This document shows, piece by piece, positions 26,901 through 41,900 of a DNA stretch of 64,000 nucleotides. The notes under the pieces are model-generated. The model had not been told where the DNA came from. It ran no database searches and worked only from the letters and a program-made list of their open reading frames with translations. The position numbers and the translations under genes were made by a program. The DNA is taken from the NCBI GenBank assembly GCA_003344405.1, contig NOWV01000262.1, positions 17,115-81,114 on the forward strand, written 5' to 3'. Every line of letters starts with the position of its first letter. Within the stretch, counting starts at the first letter, position 1. The DNA comes from Trichoplax sp. H2 (lineage: Eukaryota > Placozoa > Uniplacotomia > Trichoplacea).

Positions 26901-29900
26901 TTAATTATAATTGATACAAAACAATTTCACTCATTTCGACAGAATTAAGTAATATGGTATTTTACTGATAAAATAATTGATAATTATAACTATTAGAATC
27001 AAGAATAATCGGTTTGAAATTATACACTGATCAAAGAAAAACTACCTCATTACCGTTAGGTTTACAGTCTACCAAAAGAAATCTATTTTCTAATCAACAA
27101 TTACTATCTATCTTTGGATAGAAACTAGCTCAACTTCTACCGACTCATTAAATATTTTTTCCAAGGACATATTACATTGTAATTCATTACTCAGTTGGTT
27201 CATTTTAAAGCTTTTTAAACAAACAAAATTTTAAAAGCAACAATGTCAAGCCTACGAATTAGTTAGCATAATGCTAAATTTGCCTGTCTTATTCAGAAGA
27301 TGGATTAGAAATTTTACTAGTAAGTAATAACGTAAATTTATTTCAAGTTACACCAAAAAATCATCTAATTATATTATAAGGGCCGTAACTTTTTCCAGCA
27401 TTAACGGAAAAGGTGCAAATAGGGCTTACATTGAAAGCACCTGATTGTAGTTCTTCATCTCGAACAGATTTTTCACGCTTCTTATGTTGGTATACCTATT
27501 GCCTGTTAAATCACTAATATAAATTTCAATAGAAATATTGGTAAGTTAAAGTAAACAAATATAAATATGACTAAATGCTTACATTAATTTCTGCTTAGGT
27601 TCAAACTCCAGTGATAATACTTACAGACTAATTAGGTGATCCAGAGTAGAAAAATTGAGTAGCTTTGATTCGTGAAGTTTATTGTAAGATAAATTACTTT
27701 TTTCAAGCAAGATAAAAAATGTAAATATTGTAACGAAATAATTAGGATATCAAAAGTTAAATGCATTAAAATGAAGTTATAGCGTTAATTAAAATTTTTT
27801 GTCATTGCATCACTAAACAAATTCATTCCTAAATTGACTTACAGGGTTCTACAGTCCCCAAACTCTAGGTGTCTTATTTCTAATAGAAAGTTGTTGGTCA
27901 AATCCCTGTATTAGAAAAATATTTATTAAAAGGAACAATCAATAGAAATGAAATATTCCGCGATATGTTACTATAATAAAGCTTTTTCTTTAAATATTTT
28001 CTAGATTAATAGTCTTATAACTCAGTCATTTGCTCTTTTGGGACTGTGCTTCAATTTGTTGCTATGCAACAAACATGGTCGATTTTATTCCGATTACGCA
28101 ATACTGGAGTTGTCATAACATTTATGTAACCATAGAACTTGTTAGGACTTACAAGCTATGTTTCACTGTGGCCTTCCTTCCACTGCTAGCTAATTTACTT
28201 TTGCTATAAAGCTTTAATGGATATGATCTTGATAGTCCTCTAAATAGATATAAGTGATCATTAATAAGTAATGTATCGTGAAATTATATTGTAATACTTT
28301 CAATGTGCTATAATATTAAATTTTAGTGCAATGTCTTAGTTGTTTATAAGAAAATATCACTAAGTGTAAACATATCATAAGATTAAATCAGAAGTTAGAT
28401 GTATAGCATACAAGAAATCCATAAATGTCACAACAGGTAATTTAAATTCTTGAAAATTTCTGATAGGGTTGCCGCTAAGCTCTCTAATAAAATTATATTT
28501 AAAATAGACTTTCTTGGTAAATGTTTTAGTTCATTTCACCAGATATCTTTCAAAACTGTATATAAATTTAATGTAATTAATCAAAATCTGGTTTACATAG
28601 TGAATAAATTAATTATTAAAGAAGTTGCACTTACAGTGATTGTAATTTTATCAGGCCTGAGAATGCATTAGAATCAATATAAGATATTTTGTTGGTTTGT
28701 AAACGTCTAAGCATGACAGAAAACATATTGAAGACAAGAAATTACTCATCATATAAGTAAATACTTCAGCTCTAGCTATTCACTTGATAACAATCAAAGT
28801 GACTAAGTAAAAAAAATTATCGTAAAATAAAAAGGTTTATTTACTGCTATAGAGTTTAACGTTAGCTATATGGATTGGTTATAATTTAGAATAAATAAAA
28901 GCATAATTTTCTAGAATTTATAGTTGTGACAGTGTTATATACTGTATTAGAGTAGAAGTATTTATGTTAGGATAATTTTGTTAGCCTATCCTTTTTATTT
29001 AACTTCTAATTTGGATATACTGTGTTTTAAAATAGCACTGGCTTTTTATGACATTCACATATATATAAATACATATACTGAAATTAATAGTTATATTATG
29101 GAATTCGAATTATCTACTTACAATTCGAATCATTGTGATTGTAACTTACTTATGGTAGATTATAGATTATCGTAGAAATGTCCCGTTATACGACATATCG
29201 TAATCTGACTATTCTGTATTAGTCATCAGATGTCAATCTTCGTGAATACTGTTGTCTGCATTAGGGAGCATTAGCTAAAATTAATGTCTAATTTAGTGAA
29301 TGATTCCAAAGTTAATCGTACTAACTATGACTCATGAATTATTGAGGAAGAGTATATAATCGCAATATATCGTATAATAAAGTTAATTCTTAAACTTAGT
29401 GTTTAATGTAAAATACGAGGCATCTAAGTCTTTGTGCAGTCTGCAGGTAGAGCAAAAGTGTTTCTGATAGTGCAGATATCGCTCCTTGATACGTGGTTCA
29501 AGAAATTGATTTATTGATCGTACATTACGTTATCGTGCTGCAATGCTGTTTTGTGGCCATTGTGGAGAGCTTAGTTAAATTATTAATATAACTGATTGTT
29601 ACAAATCTCCTATGTAACTAGAAAACGGATCTTAAACACTATCTTCACTAGCACTCGTGTTTCCAACTAACTTAGGCACCTATTGTAGTTGAACTAACTC
29701 TCAGCTACACAAATGAGCTACTAATGAGTAATAGGTTTAAATTATTCACTTTATTTACGTTAATCTTAGTCGTAAAATGTACTGAAGAAAAACGTAGAAC
29801 ATTCTTAGCAAAAATAGTCAAGTGATCCTGCAAGTGACTAAATTGAACTGAGCAGCTAAGCTAGTGCTCGGCTTTTTATAGTCTCGGCACACACCGATGG

Positions 29901-32900
29901 TGCTCTTGTGAATATTCTTGACATAGTGACTTACACTGTACAGTATACATATCCTAGTATAGGAGTTCAGTCAGAAGAAGTTAACATAGATCGGTATAAG
30001 TCAACGCTAATTAACATTAGATGAATTAATGAGCCAACTAGAGCCTCAAGGCTCTGCAAAGTAATTGCACCTTACACTTAAGGAGTTATTAGTTAACGTT
30101 TACTAACTAAGTGTGTTAGCTCCGACACGTCAACAATATTGAACTTTCTGATACCTTGGCAATAACAACTTATTAATAAACATTAATATCTAATAAGCTA
30201 CTGGAGCAAACAACAATTTAAATGAGATAGTTTAATTAACATAGCAGTTATTATTTCGGAGCATAGCTCCGTAACACTGATCTTTTATTGAATGCACTAG
30301 TAATGAGAGGTTGAGATAATTTTTCCGTAAGTTGATACAAAATAACTTGCATTAGTAACGAAATACGAATAACTTCCAAAGTTAGTTAGCGGTATCAGTT
30401 TTAGAGCTTTTAAATTAGCTTAGTAATGCGCAAATTACGTAAGTGAATATGAATAACTAAGTTTTAAGATTTAGTATCTTTCCTATTATTACATTTCAAT
30501 ATTTGCTTGCTTTGCATTGTCCTTAACTTTGACATCAAACAATTTTCCAAAGTAAAAATAAAATGAATAGCCGAATCAATGCGTCATTTATAAAAAGAAT
30601 TACAAGGGGTAAATGTATGCTTGTGTTACAGTGTTATATACTGTATTACAGTAGAAATATCTATGTTTGGATAATTCTATTAGACTATCCTTATTTAGTT
30701 AACTTCTAATTTGGATATACTATGTTTTAATATAGCACTGACTTTTTATGACAGTGACACTTATACACATACTGAAATTAATAGTTATAATAGGGAATGC
30801 AAACCATCTACTTACAGTTCGAATCATTGTGATTGTAATTTACTTATGGTAGATTGTAAATTATCATGGAAATGTTCCGTGATAGGACATATCGTAATCT
30901 GACTATTCTGTATTAGTCATTATATATCTATATTCGTAAATACTGTTGTCTGCATTAAGGGAGCAGTAGCTATACTTAATATCTAATTCAGTAAATGATT
31001 CTGAGGTTAATTGTATTAACTATGACTCATGAACTATTGAGGAATAGTATATAAATGCAGTATATCGTGCAATAAAGAGAATTCTCAAACTTAGTGTTTA
31101 ACGTAAAATACGAGGCGTTTAAGTCTTTGTGTAGTCTGCTAATAGAGCAAAAGTGTTTGTGATAGTGCAGATATCGTTCCTTGATTCGTGGTTCAAGGAA
31201 TTGACTTATTGATCGTATATTGCGTTATCTCGTTGCAAAGCTGTTTTGTGACAGGTTGCTACTTACAATATTTTAAGATTCGTAAGATACTCAAACTGAT
31301 AGGCGCTTAATGATTGAAGTTCATTTTCATTTAGATTTCTAGGTCAATTTCAAGAATTTTAAAGAAATTATTATTATTATTATGGATAAATATAGTTTAT
31401 ATCGTTCGTCAAACAAATACAAATATTAGTGAACTCACAAGTCCTTAAGACTAATCAACGGTGTAAAGATAACGGAATCCAAATGAGTTAATTTATTACC
31501 AGCCAAATCTCTATTTCATATTATTGAAGAAATGATAGAATCAGTACATAGATAGCTAGTTAAATAAAATTAATGCAAGCCTGATTATCTTTATAGCATA
31601 AGATACAGTCTGGAAGCAATAACCAACTAAAAAACTTTTTTCATTTAAGACAAAATAATTAAAAGCAATTTTCCTTCGCAGAAATATTTAAATTCTGCTA
31701 CAACTACGGTATCTACCAATTAGGAGTAATTGGAAAATTAGCTGAATGCAATGGTGGCAATGCAGTAGCTTTTATTTACCCAAAAATTTAGATATAGCTT
31801 TATATTTCGATCTGTTTTTTTTACGTACAAAGTGGTAAGATTGAATAAATCTTCAAATGCTGTGGCATTGATTACGGAGATGTTATTGAATGTTAGCTCC
31901 CTAAGAATAAAAATTCGATAAGTACTTTAAAATTTTTTAATATATTGTATGATTTTATAATATGCTGGGAGAATTTTAACATTAATGATTTTTGCCGAGT
32001 AAAAGACATTTGAAGGAATTATTGTTAATAACAATTTTAGACCTGCAATTGATAAAAAGATAAGTAATAAATAATTACAGTTTTAAAAGACTTTCAAGGC
32101 CGGAAAACTGGTAGCTCTCCAATAAATTTAATCGGCTATTAATGATACTCCTATTTAATATTCAAACAGACGTGAATAATTTTTCAAGAATTCATCTTTC
32201 ACTAATTTACGTAGAAAAGTTTCAATATTAACAGAGCTTGTAAATGTCACTTAATGAAGATATAAAGCACTCCAAAACTATGTAACTATGACAAAAGCGA
32301 ATTAAAAGCATAACAATTATTTACTAATTAAGTCATTAAAGTATATTTTGTGCACAGAAATATTGATAACTGCGAGTACGTGAAAACTATTGCGGTTGCT
32401 GTAAAATATTAATTAAAGTACAATTATTTTGTTTATGAAAGGATTTTAAAGAAGTGTTATAGAAAATATTTATTAATTTATTCATCAAATTATAGAAAAC
32501 AATTTCGACCTTATGATAATAATTGTTCATAAATAAAATGTGGATTTAGGTAGCCGATTTGTTAAGTAGTACTAAACTGCACGAATTGATCTTAAAAGCC
32601 AATAGTAAAGTAGAATAGTATACACGTTGATCATGTAGTTGTCTATGGGATGAAATGTAGAGCAGTACCGATTAGATCAGTACAGAGACTAATATTAGAC
32701 GAATAATTCTTCATAATGCCAAATTACAAGGCAGTTTTACGGGACCAACGAAGGTAGAGTATACCTATTTTATATTATCGCCTTGTGTCATAACCTAGAG
32801 CATGATAGTAACTTACAAAGATGTTGCCATGAGCATGGATTTAAATATTTTAGTAGGAAGATGGGATATGATATTGTGGTCCATAACTCTACAAAAAATT

Positions 32901-35900
32901 ATTTATATTAATTGAGAATATTAAAAATCGAAACACGACGGCTTACTGAGTTTCACTTTCGTCAAATTCTAGAATATCACCAAAAAGCATTACTAATCTA
33001 AACCCTACTCTACTTCATTTAAATTTGCCCTAATATCATTTCATTATCATAATTTGATTTAAATTATCGATCTAACTATTCCAATACTTTTATCATACAT
33101 ACAATGCTTTAATTTTATTCAGTTGCCGGAAAGATGTTGGAGCAATAAACCGAAAAAAATTGCTATTTAAGTACCTGTGTAAATATGATTAGAAATTGCA
33201 TAAAACAATGTTCGTTTTTAAATTAGTGATTATTAATTTTTATACATCATGTAAAAGAGACGATTTAGTATCGCTTAATTCTTACACATTCTCTAAGTTA
33301 GGAGCACATATGGTTTCTGGATAAATATGAGTCAGTTTATTGCGATCTAATCTCCTGGTTATTAATATTTGTCAGTATTAAAAGCAAGCTCTCTATTTAT
33401 TTAGTTTACAAACATCGACCAATTATAATGTTGTATTTAATCTCAATATCCAAAATTTTATACTGAATCGGAATTCGATTAATAGACAATCTCGCTTATA
33501 TACAATATAAGTGTATTTAACAATCCTTTATTATAACTGACTCGGAAGCGCTAATCTTATTGAGACTGAGTAATGAATCTTATATGTAGATCTATTCTAA
33601 TAATATTCCCGAAAATTCAAGTATCACATTAATAGCAATCTTCGTAATAGCTTGGCTAAGGTAGAGGAATGTGCATTATATGGCATATAAATAATGTAGG
33701 CTAGTATTATAATGTTCTTTATGGCAGCTTTACGTAATCATAGACTGTGATTAATGTGATTAAATGACGTAGTTGTGCAACTAATACTACGCGCCAAAGG
33801 TCTTGATTTACTTAATTGTTAATCTAGAGGCAGATACCTATTCATAAAATTTCTTAGATAAGTGGGCTAATGTTAATTATTTATTAATATTGACTATTTA
33901 GAATATTTACGAATAAATAATCTTCATAATATTGGTAGAGTTTATAAAATTTAATTTCGTCAAAAATGATATAAATTCTTCTCTTTAGCCTATTACCATG
34001 GAACATTAATTTCATATCGTTGTTGAGTACGAAATTGGCAAGACTTACAACAATCTCAGTTGTTCAAGACCGCAAAAGGTTTTATTTTCTATCGTTAGCA
34101 GTCTGTTGACAGAAACGTTGCTGCATGAAGGGAGACAAGACGCATCTCATAAGTATCGATGTTAATTATGAAGTCGTTAAGCAATAATTATATCCACAGT
34201 AATATTACTTTTTTAATTGATTGCCGATAAAAATATTACGAATGTGCCAGCGTGTCACAATCAAGCAGTAACGTTGTTATCTAACTATAAGAGGTTAAGA
34301 CTAGAGGTTGCTCTCCGGTGTTAGAGAATTACTAAGCTCAAATCAACAATTTACAACAAACTAAAAGTAGATCTAGTAGCCTTGCAATACAGTCCTGCAC
34401 AAAACAGCGAAGTAAGTGAATAGTGTTAAAAACCGAAATAAAATTAGATTATTGTGCCAGGAATAACGTTGTCTAGTTCAATAGCACGCGGTATTTTTCA
34501 GAATGATGTAGGTGCAAAATGTAATATACTAAAATCTATTAGCCAAGTGTAATGGTCTGCATAGAATAAAGTATGTTAGTGGACTATGGCTTATGAAGAA
34601 ACGGTGAAGAAAGGTAGCAGCATTGCGGCTATTATACTAGGATGTCTCGAAAAGCCTGAACTATTCTTCTTATAAACTAAGTGCGCGACATTTAGAATAC
34701 AGGAGCTTAACGAGGTCTATATGGTTATAATTGTCCTAAATTGTGAACCTGTAAAGAGTTGGAGTAAGCACTGAAGCTCGATATAAGTATCGAGTATATG
34801 CCTTATCAGGAGGACATTGGTTAACTAGAATAGTTAGTTATAAGAAATAAATTGGTATGCTTTACTATTTTATTATTTTAGACTAGCTTACACAAATCTA
34901 TAATTGTTATAAACTGTAATAAAGAAGACTTTCATTTCTACTCAAATTTCTACTTTTATTATGGGCTGTAGCGGTAGAACTGATTACAATAGTCGACCTT
35001 AATACATATCATCTGGTTTTTGTTTATTAGCTCTCTATATGACAATGAGGACTGTTGCATATTTTGCTCGGTACCTAATAAACTTAAGGTCATCATGTTA
35101 CATTATTATAAGGTCTTACGACGCTAACAAAATAACTTAATTTTTATGCAATTCGAAATATGGGTATATACTCTAAAAATTTATGTATATGTATGAACAG
35201 ATAAAGAACTACATGAAATTCTATCATAAGCCAAGGTTTACTGCTTTGTTGTGATTTAATTATGCATTATTCTTGTACATCATCTTCTAATATTTCGTTA
35301 TCTACGGCAAGACCACGTATTAAATGCAAAAGTATGTTTAACTTAACACGGTTAAATGCTCTCATAACCTACTTACAATATCATGAGATTTGTTAAGCTT
35401 CTCAGATGATGACGTTGTAAGTTCTCTAAACGGTTACCTGTTAGTGCACTATAAAGCTCATTTTTAAGTCGTGGATTAAAGTATATAACTCAGAATAACA
35501 AACAGTCACTATACAAATCAAATCCTGTGGTAAAAGTTGGCTCCGATATTAATCTAAAAGTGTCTAGAGGTGTACGAAACTGGCAAATTTATTTATTTAA
35601 AAATGATATGAGCTAACCGGCTTAATAGTTGGATAAATTATGCACTTTGACGAAAGAGTTTTCTATCTGAATTATTAGATGATCGAAAGTAAAGATTACT
35701 TATTTTATCTTATCTTCTTGTGTCACATACTTGGTCGTGATATTATGTTAGTAAGGTTTATGTTTCGTAATTTATTTTTAATCGTTTAGAAAGCAAATCA
35801 GACTAATGTAAAGAAGGACTAAAAGGAATATCCAATTATAATGGCTTACAAAGAGAAATCAGGAATGATATTAGCCACTGCAGCGAGAAAAAAATTATGT

Positions 35901-38900
35901 AGAAGTAAAATTTGAGTACTGCTTATAAACTCGTTTAACCTTTCTAAATTAATAAAAATAAAAGCTGGCCGAGGTTCATACGGAGCATTACAGTAGTGGA
36001 GAAGTTTGTATGGCATTAACAGTCTAGATCATGATCAATAGGCATTTTCCATGTATTTAATTAGATTCGAAAGTTTCATATGTCAAGTTGAAATTACCAC
36101 TCTTGAATCACTCAAGTAACACGGGAAAGAAAGAACTTTTCAACAAATGCATAGAAACTTCATTACTTTTTGATATAGCTTAAAATTAATTGTTTCGATA
36201 CTGGATATTTTAGCTATTCAGCTAAAATTTTAGGATATTAAAAATTTAGACAAGTGATTTCTGAAAGAGATCAGTGAAGTAAGAATCCCTTTTAGTTATT
36301 TACCGCAACTTAATAAAGCAGCATCACAGCATCTGCACTAACATATAACATAAAAGTTCTAGTTGACTATCTTTTTTTACAACCCTATACTGTGGCTTCC
36401 TTGAAGTTTTTACTTACAGGGAGGTAAGACTCCGTAAACCAGCAAATGAATCATTTTCAATAATATGAATTTTATTACCAGAAAGGTCCCTAATGAAAGA
36501 CAACATTCAGACGTGTATAAAATTTAAAATAGTCTTTTCTTGAAAAGAATAAATTCTAACTTGTTAGTTAAATTAAATATTTGAACCTATATTTAAAGGT
36601 ATAAATTTATAAGCTAATGCTATTAGAAACATTTAATGGATTATTACTATTATAATTTGCTTCTAATTTTAGAATATATTACTCTTGTGACTTACAAGAA
36701 TTCGAGATTGCCAAGGTTACTAAAATAGTCCGTCCGTATGGTTGACAACTTGTTGTCTACGAGAGATCTATTAAGAAATAATAGCATAGATAAGATTGAG
36801 TTTACCTGACAATCATAAGGTCGCAGTAAAATTAAGAATTTTTGACCATAACCAACAATTAAAACACGTACGGTACGGTGCTGTTATAAATTGCGTATAT
36901 TATTTTTATTTTAGATACTAAAGCTAAGATTGATTATTCTCATAGTGTAACTTACGATCAATACTGCATAGTTAAAATTATTGATTTTCAAAATTGGTAT
37001 CATATTAAATCTTATAAATTTATTTTGATGGCATCGAAGCACTAGTTAGTGTAGAGTCTAATATTTGTAAGCAAAGTTAAATATAAAATCTAACTAAAAT
37101 CCCTTAGTACGGTATCTGTTATTTACTGTGTTAATATTCTGAGCATTACTAAAAGTCAGAGTACCTATAAGTCATATAGTTTAAGGTGCAATCGTAATAG
37201 CATCATTTAAGTAGATTAATGGTAATTAGGCATTCAAATTTTGTTAAAATCGAATCCTTGCGTTGCATTTGAGTTGAAAGACGAGCATCTATGAGACTAT
37301 GAACTGCGTATCTAATCCTGCAGATTGATTAAACTATTCATCACAGTAGGGATAATGTAAATTGTTATGATGCTATTGGCTATTACAGGCTGTTGTTTCT
37401 ATCTGACTTACATTTCCTTTACTTCCTTTGTTGGCTTGAAGGCGTCTTCATCAAGGGTAGAAATTTCATTAGAACATATAGATCTACAACAGTATAAGCG
37501 ATAACATGAGAAGATGCTCGTTTCGATCTATAAATTGAACCATTCATTGATTTCTTTTGAAATACTAAGGTTAAAATTTCTTCTTATAAATTAGAAATCA
37601 TCATAAAACTATAGGTAATCGGTGTTTAATGGTTCAGTTCTTCATTCTTGTTTTATTTGCTAGATATTAATTACCACCACATCTTATCACATCAGCATAT
37701 CAAGTATTTATCACAAGTTCTATATCATGCTCCGTATTATTCAGCTAAATTTAACTATAGATATTTTTCTAATTCTATATGAATGTACAGGATGTAGGTT
37801 AACAATTGTATTAATAGATGACGGTATTTTTTGTTATGTATGGCTTAAATCATACATACTCCTTAATATTGCATTTTTAATAAGAATGTATTAACATGAT
37901 ATTGCAACTTGATATTGATTATACTAGAACAAATCATAAGCTTACAGTGAAATTTATAAATAACTGTAAAATTAATTATAACTTAGCGATTCTTACAGTC
38001 CTTTCAGCTCAGAAAGGCACGCAAGGCTACCATTAGAAATTTTTGACAATTTGTTTTTGTTGATATTCCTGTTATAAAGTACACCAGTATTATAACCTTT
38101 AAGTGAAATGCTAAGCTTAATTATTTAGGGAATAAAAGGATATCAACAGCAATGACATGGATAGCGATTTATTTCTAAGATATTAACTAATATAATTTTT
38201 CAGTATGGAATACACTATTTTGAATTGGCTGAAGCGAATGAGTGAATTGTATAAGCCAAAAAGTTAAAAGAGACAGTTAAGTGTATGAACATAAGAACTA
38301 TAATAAGATAGAAAAGCCAATGTCTAACATGAATGCGCCCTGTATTTCATATGCAAGTAATCATGTAGTTATACAAAGCAATTCTATCGGAAACTGTTGA
38401 AATATTTTTATAATATATTTAAATTAAAGTACAAATCTGAATAAATACTAGATCGATAGGTATTGATTGGTTGATATATCACCGATGCTATGATGAACCG
38501 TATAATACTGTATAAACGTGTCACGAAAGTAATCTTCGTGACGTATGCTTTATTTCTATGTTACGTTCTATATATGCTTATCTCTCAGACATGTTTTACG
38601 GTCTCTTTAATTGTTGTTTTAGTAGTTAACAGTTGATATCCTTTATTTAGGATTAGATACACTAAAATAGTAATTACCAACCAGCTAAACTGGATTATAT
38701 CTATCACCTCTAAAGTTGCTAAGGTTCAAAGTGTAATTCCTAAGTTTAGAAGAAATGTCTTAGTAGAATAGCTTTATATGTATCTGTTAAACTATTAACA
38801 AGCAATGATTATTCAACTACTATTACAGTAAATTTAATAGGATTAGACGTTATGTAATCTATGCAGATAGAATCTCTTTAAGGGATTAATTTGGCTAATT

Positions 38901-41900
38901 TTTAAAAGGTGAGTTGTGTAGTTAAACCGGTTTTAGGTATCAAAACCTATATAAACGACGGATTCGCCGACAATAAATTAGATTGTGATTTTCTAGTAAG
39001 CTTTAAAGGTCTCGCTGTGTTAGACCCTATCTACCTTGGAATAACAATTGTCTGGTATTCCGAAGAACAGTAGCATAGGATAGAAATTACTTTCTCAATC
39101 TTTGTTGCAAGTTAGGGTTGTTCCTAGCTCGTGACAAAGCGTATAATAACAAACCAATAACACAGTTTTAGATTTAAGTCAGCTTACAGAAACTTTAAAT
39201 TAGTCGACGAACAGAATGATTCACTTTCGATAAATTCGATGTTATTATTATCTAAAATCCTATTTGAAGATGAAATTGCCTAAATAAGTTTAATATTGGG
39301 TGAACAATAAGAGCTTTATCTACAGTGCATAATATAGTTTAGACTGAATGAAGCAATAGTAAATGTATTCTTCATTTGATATCGAACTGGCAACTACTAA
39401 AATCTTGGCTAAATTGAATTATGGTAGTTAGTGAAAGTATAGGCTGCTAATTCTGTTCGAATATAAAAGCAATAGCAATTATCCTAACAAAATAATTGAG
39501 CTGAGGCAGCGCTTTATGTTGTTGCTGCTACTTTAATATCAATAGTGAATACAAAACATACTGACATTAGTCCTCTAACAATTGCTAATAAAATAGAGAT
39601 AAAGGAAAACATTTATTATATCTATGATAAATATATTAATAACAATTACTGTTTTGAATATTTTTGAATGTTTTATATTTACATGAATGCTATTTTCGAA
39701 GTACAGGCAAAGGTATATCGTTCAATTCTTTCAATTTTATTCATGTGGAGCAGACTAAAATTATTTAAGATTAATGGATTAGTAAGCCTTTATCCTGTAA
39801 CCTAATATTATATTTTGATGTAGCATAATGACATTCTTGTAAAGAGCAATGCATACAGTTCCTCTACATTAGGTAATCCACAAAATGAATACTGCTCGAT
39901 GTAAGAAATTGAATTTTGTTCTAGCTTTCTGAAATACCGAAAAAATTTATCAGCTTAAATTTTATAATGATAAAATATAATTTTTTTTCATATCAATTTG
40001 TGACAGCATAAGAAGTCCGTTGATAGTTGATAGTTCTTAATAGCAAAGAAATATCGCATCTGATATTATTCACAATACATAAATCTATTCGCACGAGGTT
40101 GACTACGAAATGCCGGTGCACTAAATAGCTTCAACATCTTCATTTTTAAAATTAACAACTCCTTGTTTATTTTTTCCATGATAATTAATTCTTTAACAAG
40201 AATAAGTTACAGCCTGAGATGCCTGCTGTAAATGAAATATTAAAGCGTGTGTGTTATGGACATGAATAATTTGAATAACATAATACAATATGAATGTATT
40301 TTTTATTTTTTTCCTATCCTGCTAATGCTATTCCGCTAATATTATGATGCAAGAGCTAATCTAGCAGTAGGCAGTAGAAAGCCTACTATAAAGGAACTAC
40401 GCTTCCATTTAAGATCCTTAGTAAACTAGGTTAGACGTGACACTAGGTTTAACAGCATTTTGAATGAAGAAACTCAGATATTACAAATACATTTTACTAA
40501 TGCAGATAGGCTGAACAAGAAGATTTTTAGTGTTATAGAATGGGAGCACGTAGTTTATAACATTTTATAAATTTTCTAAAATCAGATGCAATGCATTTCA
40601 TTCAAACCCCTTTAAAATACTATATTTCCGCGATAAGATTTGTTATTAATTTAACAATGTAAGTTAACCGGTTCATTCAAGAAAATATCAGCTAGTGATA
40701 CTAAACCTAAAATTAGGAATTTTATGTAAGATACGACACTAGTGATGAGAATTAATTAAAGCAGCATGCATCTTCTGTTCTATATCGTATTTACTGTCAT
40801 GAAAAAGGATATAGCATTACTTAGTTTACTATTTTATAACGACATATTTAACAAATTTGGTCTTGGTATAAAAAGATCGGTTAGTATGGCTAAATTGGAT
40901 ATGAAGTTTACTTTCTTACAGATGTTTCACTGATGATAAACCAGCGAAGGCACCACGGTGGATAGTTTTTAGTTTATTTCCCGCAATATCCCTATTTATA
41001 GAAAATTATAGAATAGCTATATCTTAACATCTAGCTTCACTTTGATTTCTTACTAAAGTTCATTGTACTTCATTTTAATTACATAACGTAAATTAAAGAA
41101 TATACTAATAACCTTTTGTTGTGAAATATTGATTTAATTAATGTAACAAAGTGCTATCAATATAAGGGTACTATAAAATTAAAAGTAATTTTAGTGAGAT
41201 TGAGTCTTACAGCATGCGAAGTTTGGTCAAATTACTGAAAGAATTCGGTTCAATATCTTCGATCCTATTAAATTCTAGATAGCTGAAATAATTATTAGAG
41301 GATATGTAAATAGTGTTTACCGGGTTTATGCAATGCCTAGTAAACTGAGCTCACTCAGCTATTTGAGATGAAATATCTGTAATTATAATACAGTTTATTT
41401 TATGCTGAATTAATGCAAAAACATTTAAATATATTTTATACTGTCTTATTTTATACTCACATGTCTTCCAGTGATGATAAACAAGCTAAGCTATCATTTT
41501 TAACAATTTTCAAGCGATTACCCTTCAAATTTCTGTATTGCATATACGGCAGAAAGGGTAACTGTTATGCATATATATACAATGATTTTATAATGAAAAT
41601 AAAATATTTTAATTCTTAGATAGCTATTTTATAGCAAATTCATAATATCGACATCATGAGAACGCTATAAATAAAATTCAATAACAATGCTTCATTCATT
41701 GTGTAGGCTAGTCTACTTTATAATTATATTATAAGATATAATGATACGAACAGACGATTGAGAGACTGCAAACCGCATAAGGAATTGGTTTCAATTGTGG
41801 AAATGGCATTATGCTTAAGTCGCCTGAAAGATTAATGAAAATTTAAAAATGCTATATAGGTCATTGAAGTCACTTCAGACTACAATTATTTTATAGTTTA

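Noticed and set aside
28978-30902. Similar short open frames at 28978-29175 and 30711-30902 as a small gene family
   Set aside because: Both lie inside family 6 LTRs, upstream of the TATA box. The third copy does not keep the frame.
36955-37030. Extra LRR exon in gene 2 after a GTAAGT donor
   Set aside because: The segment is short, gives the wrong phase and length, and gene 1 has no partner. At most an old relic.
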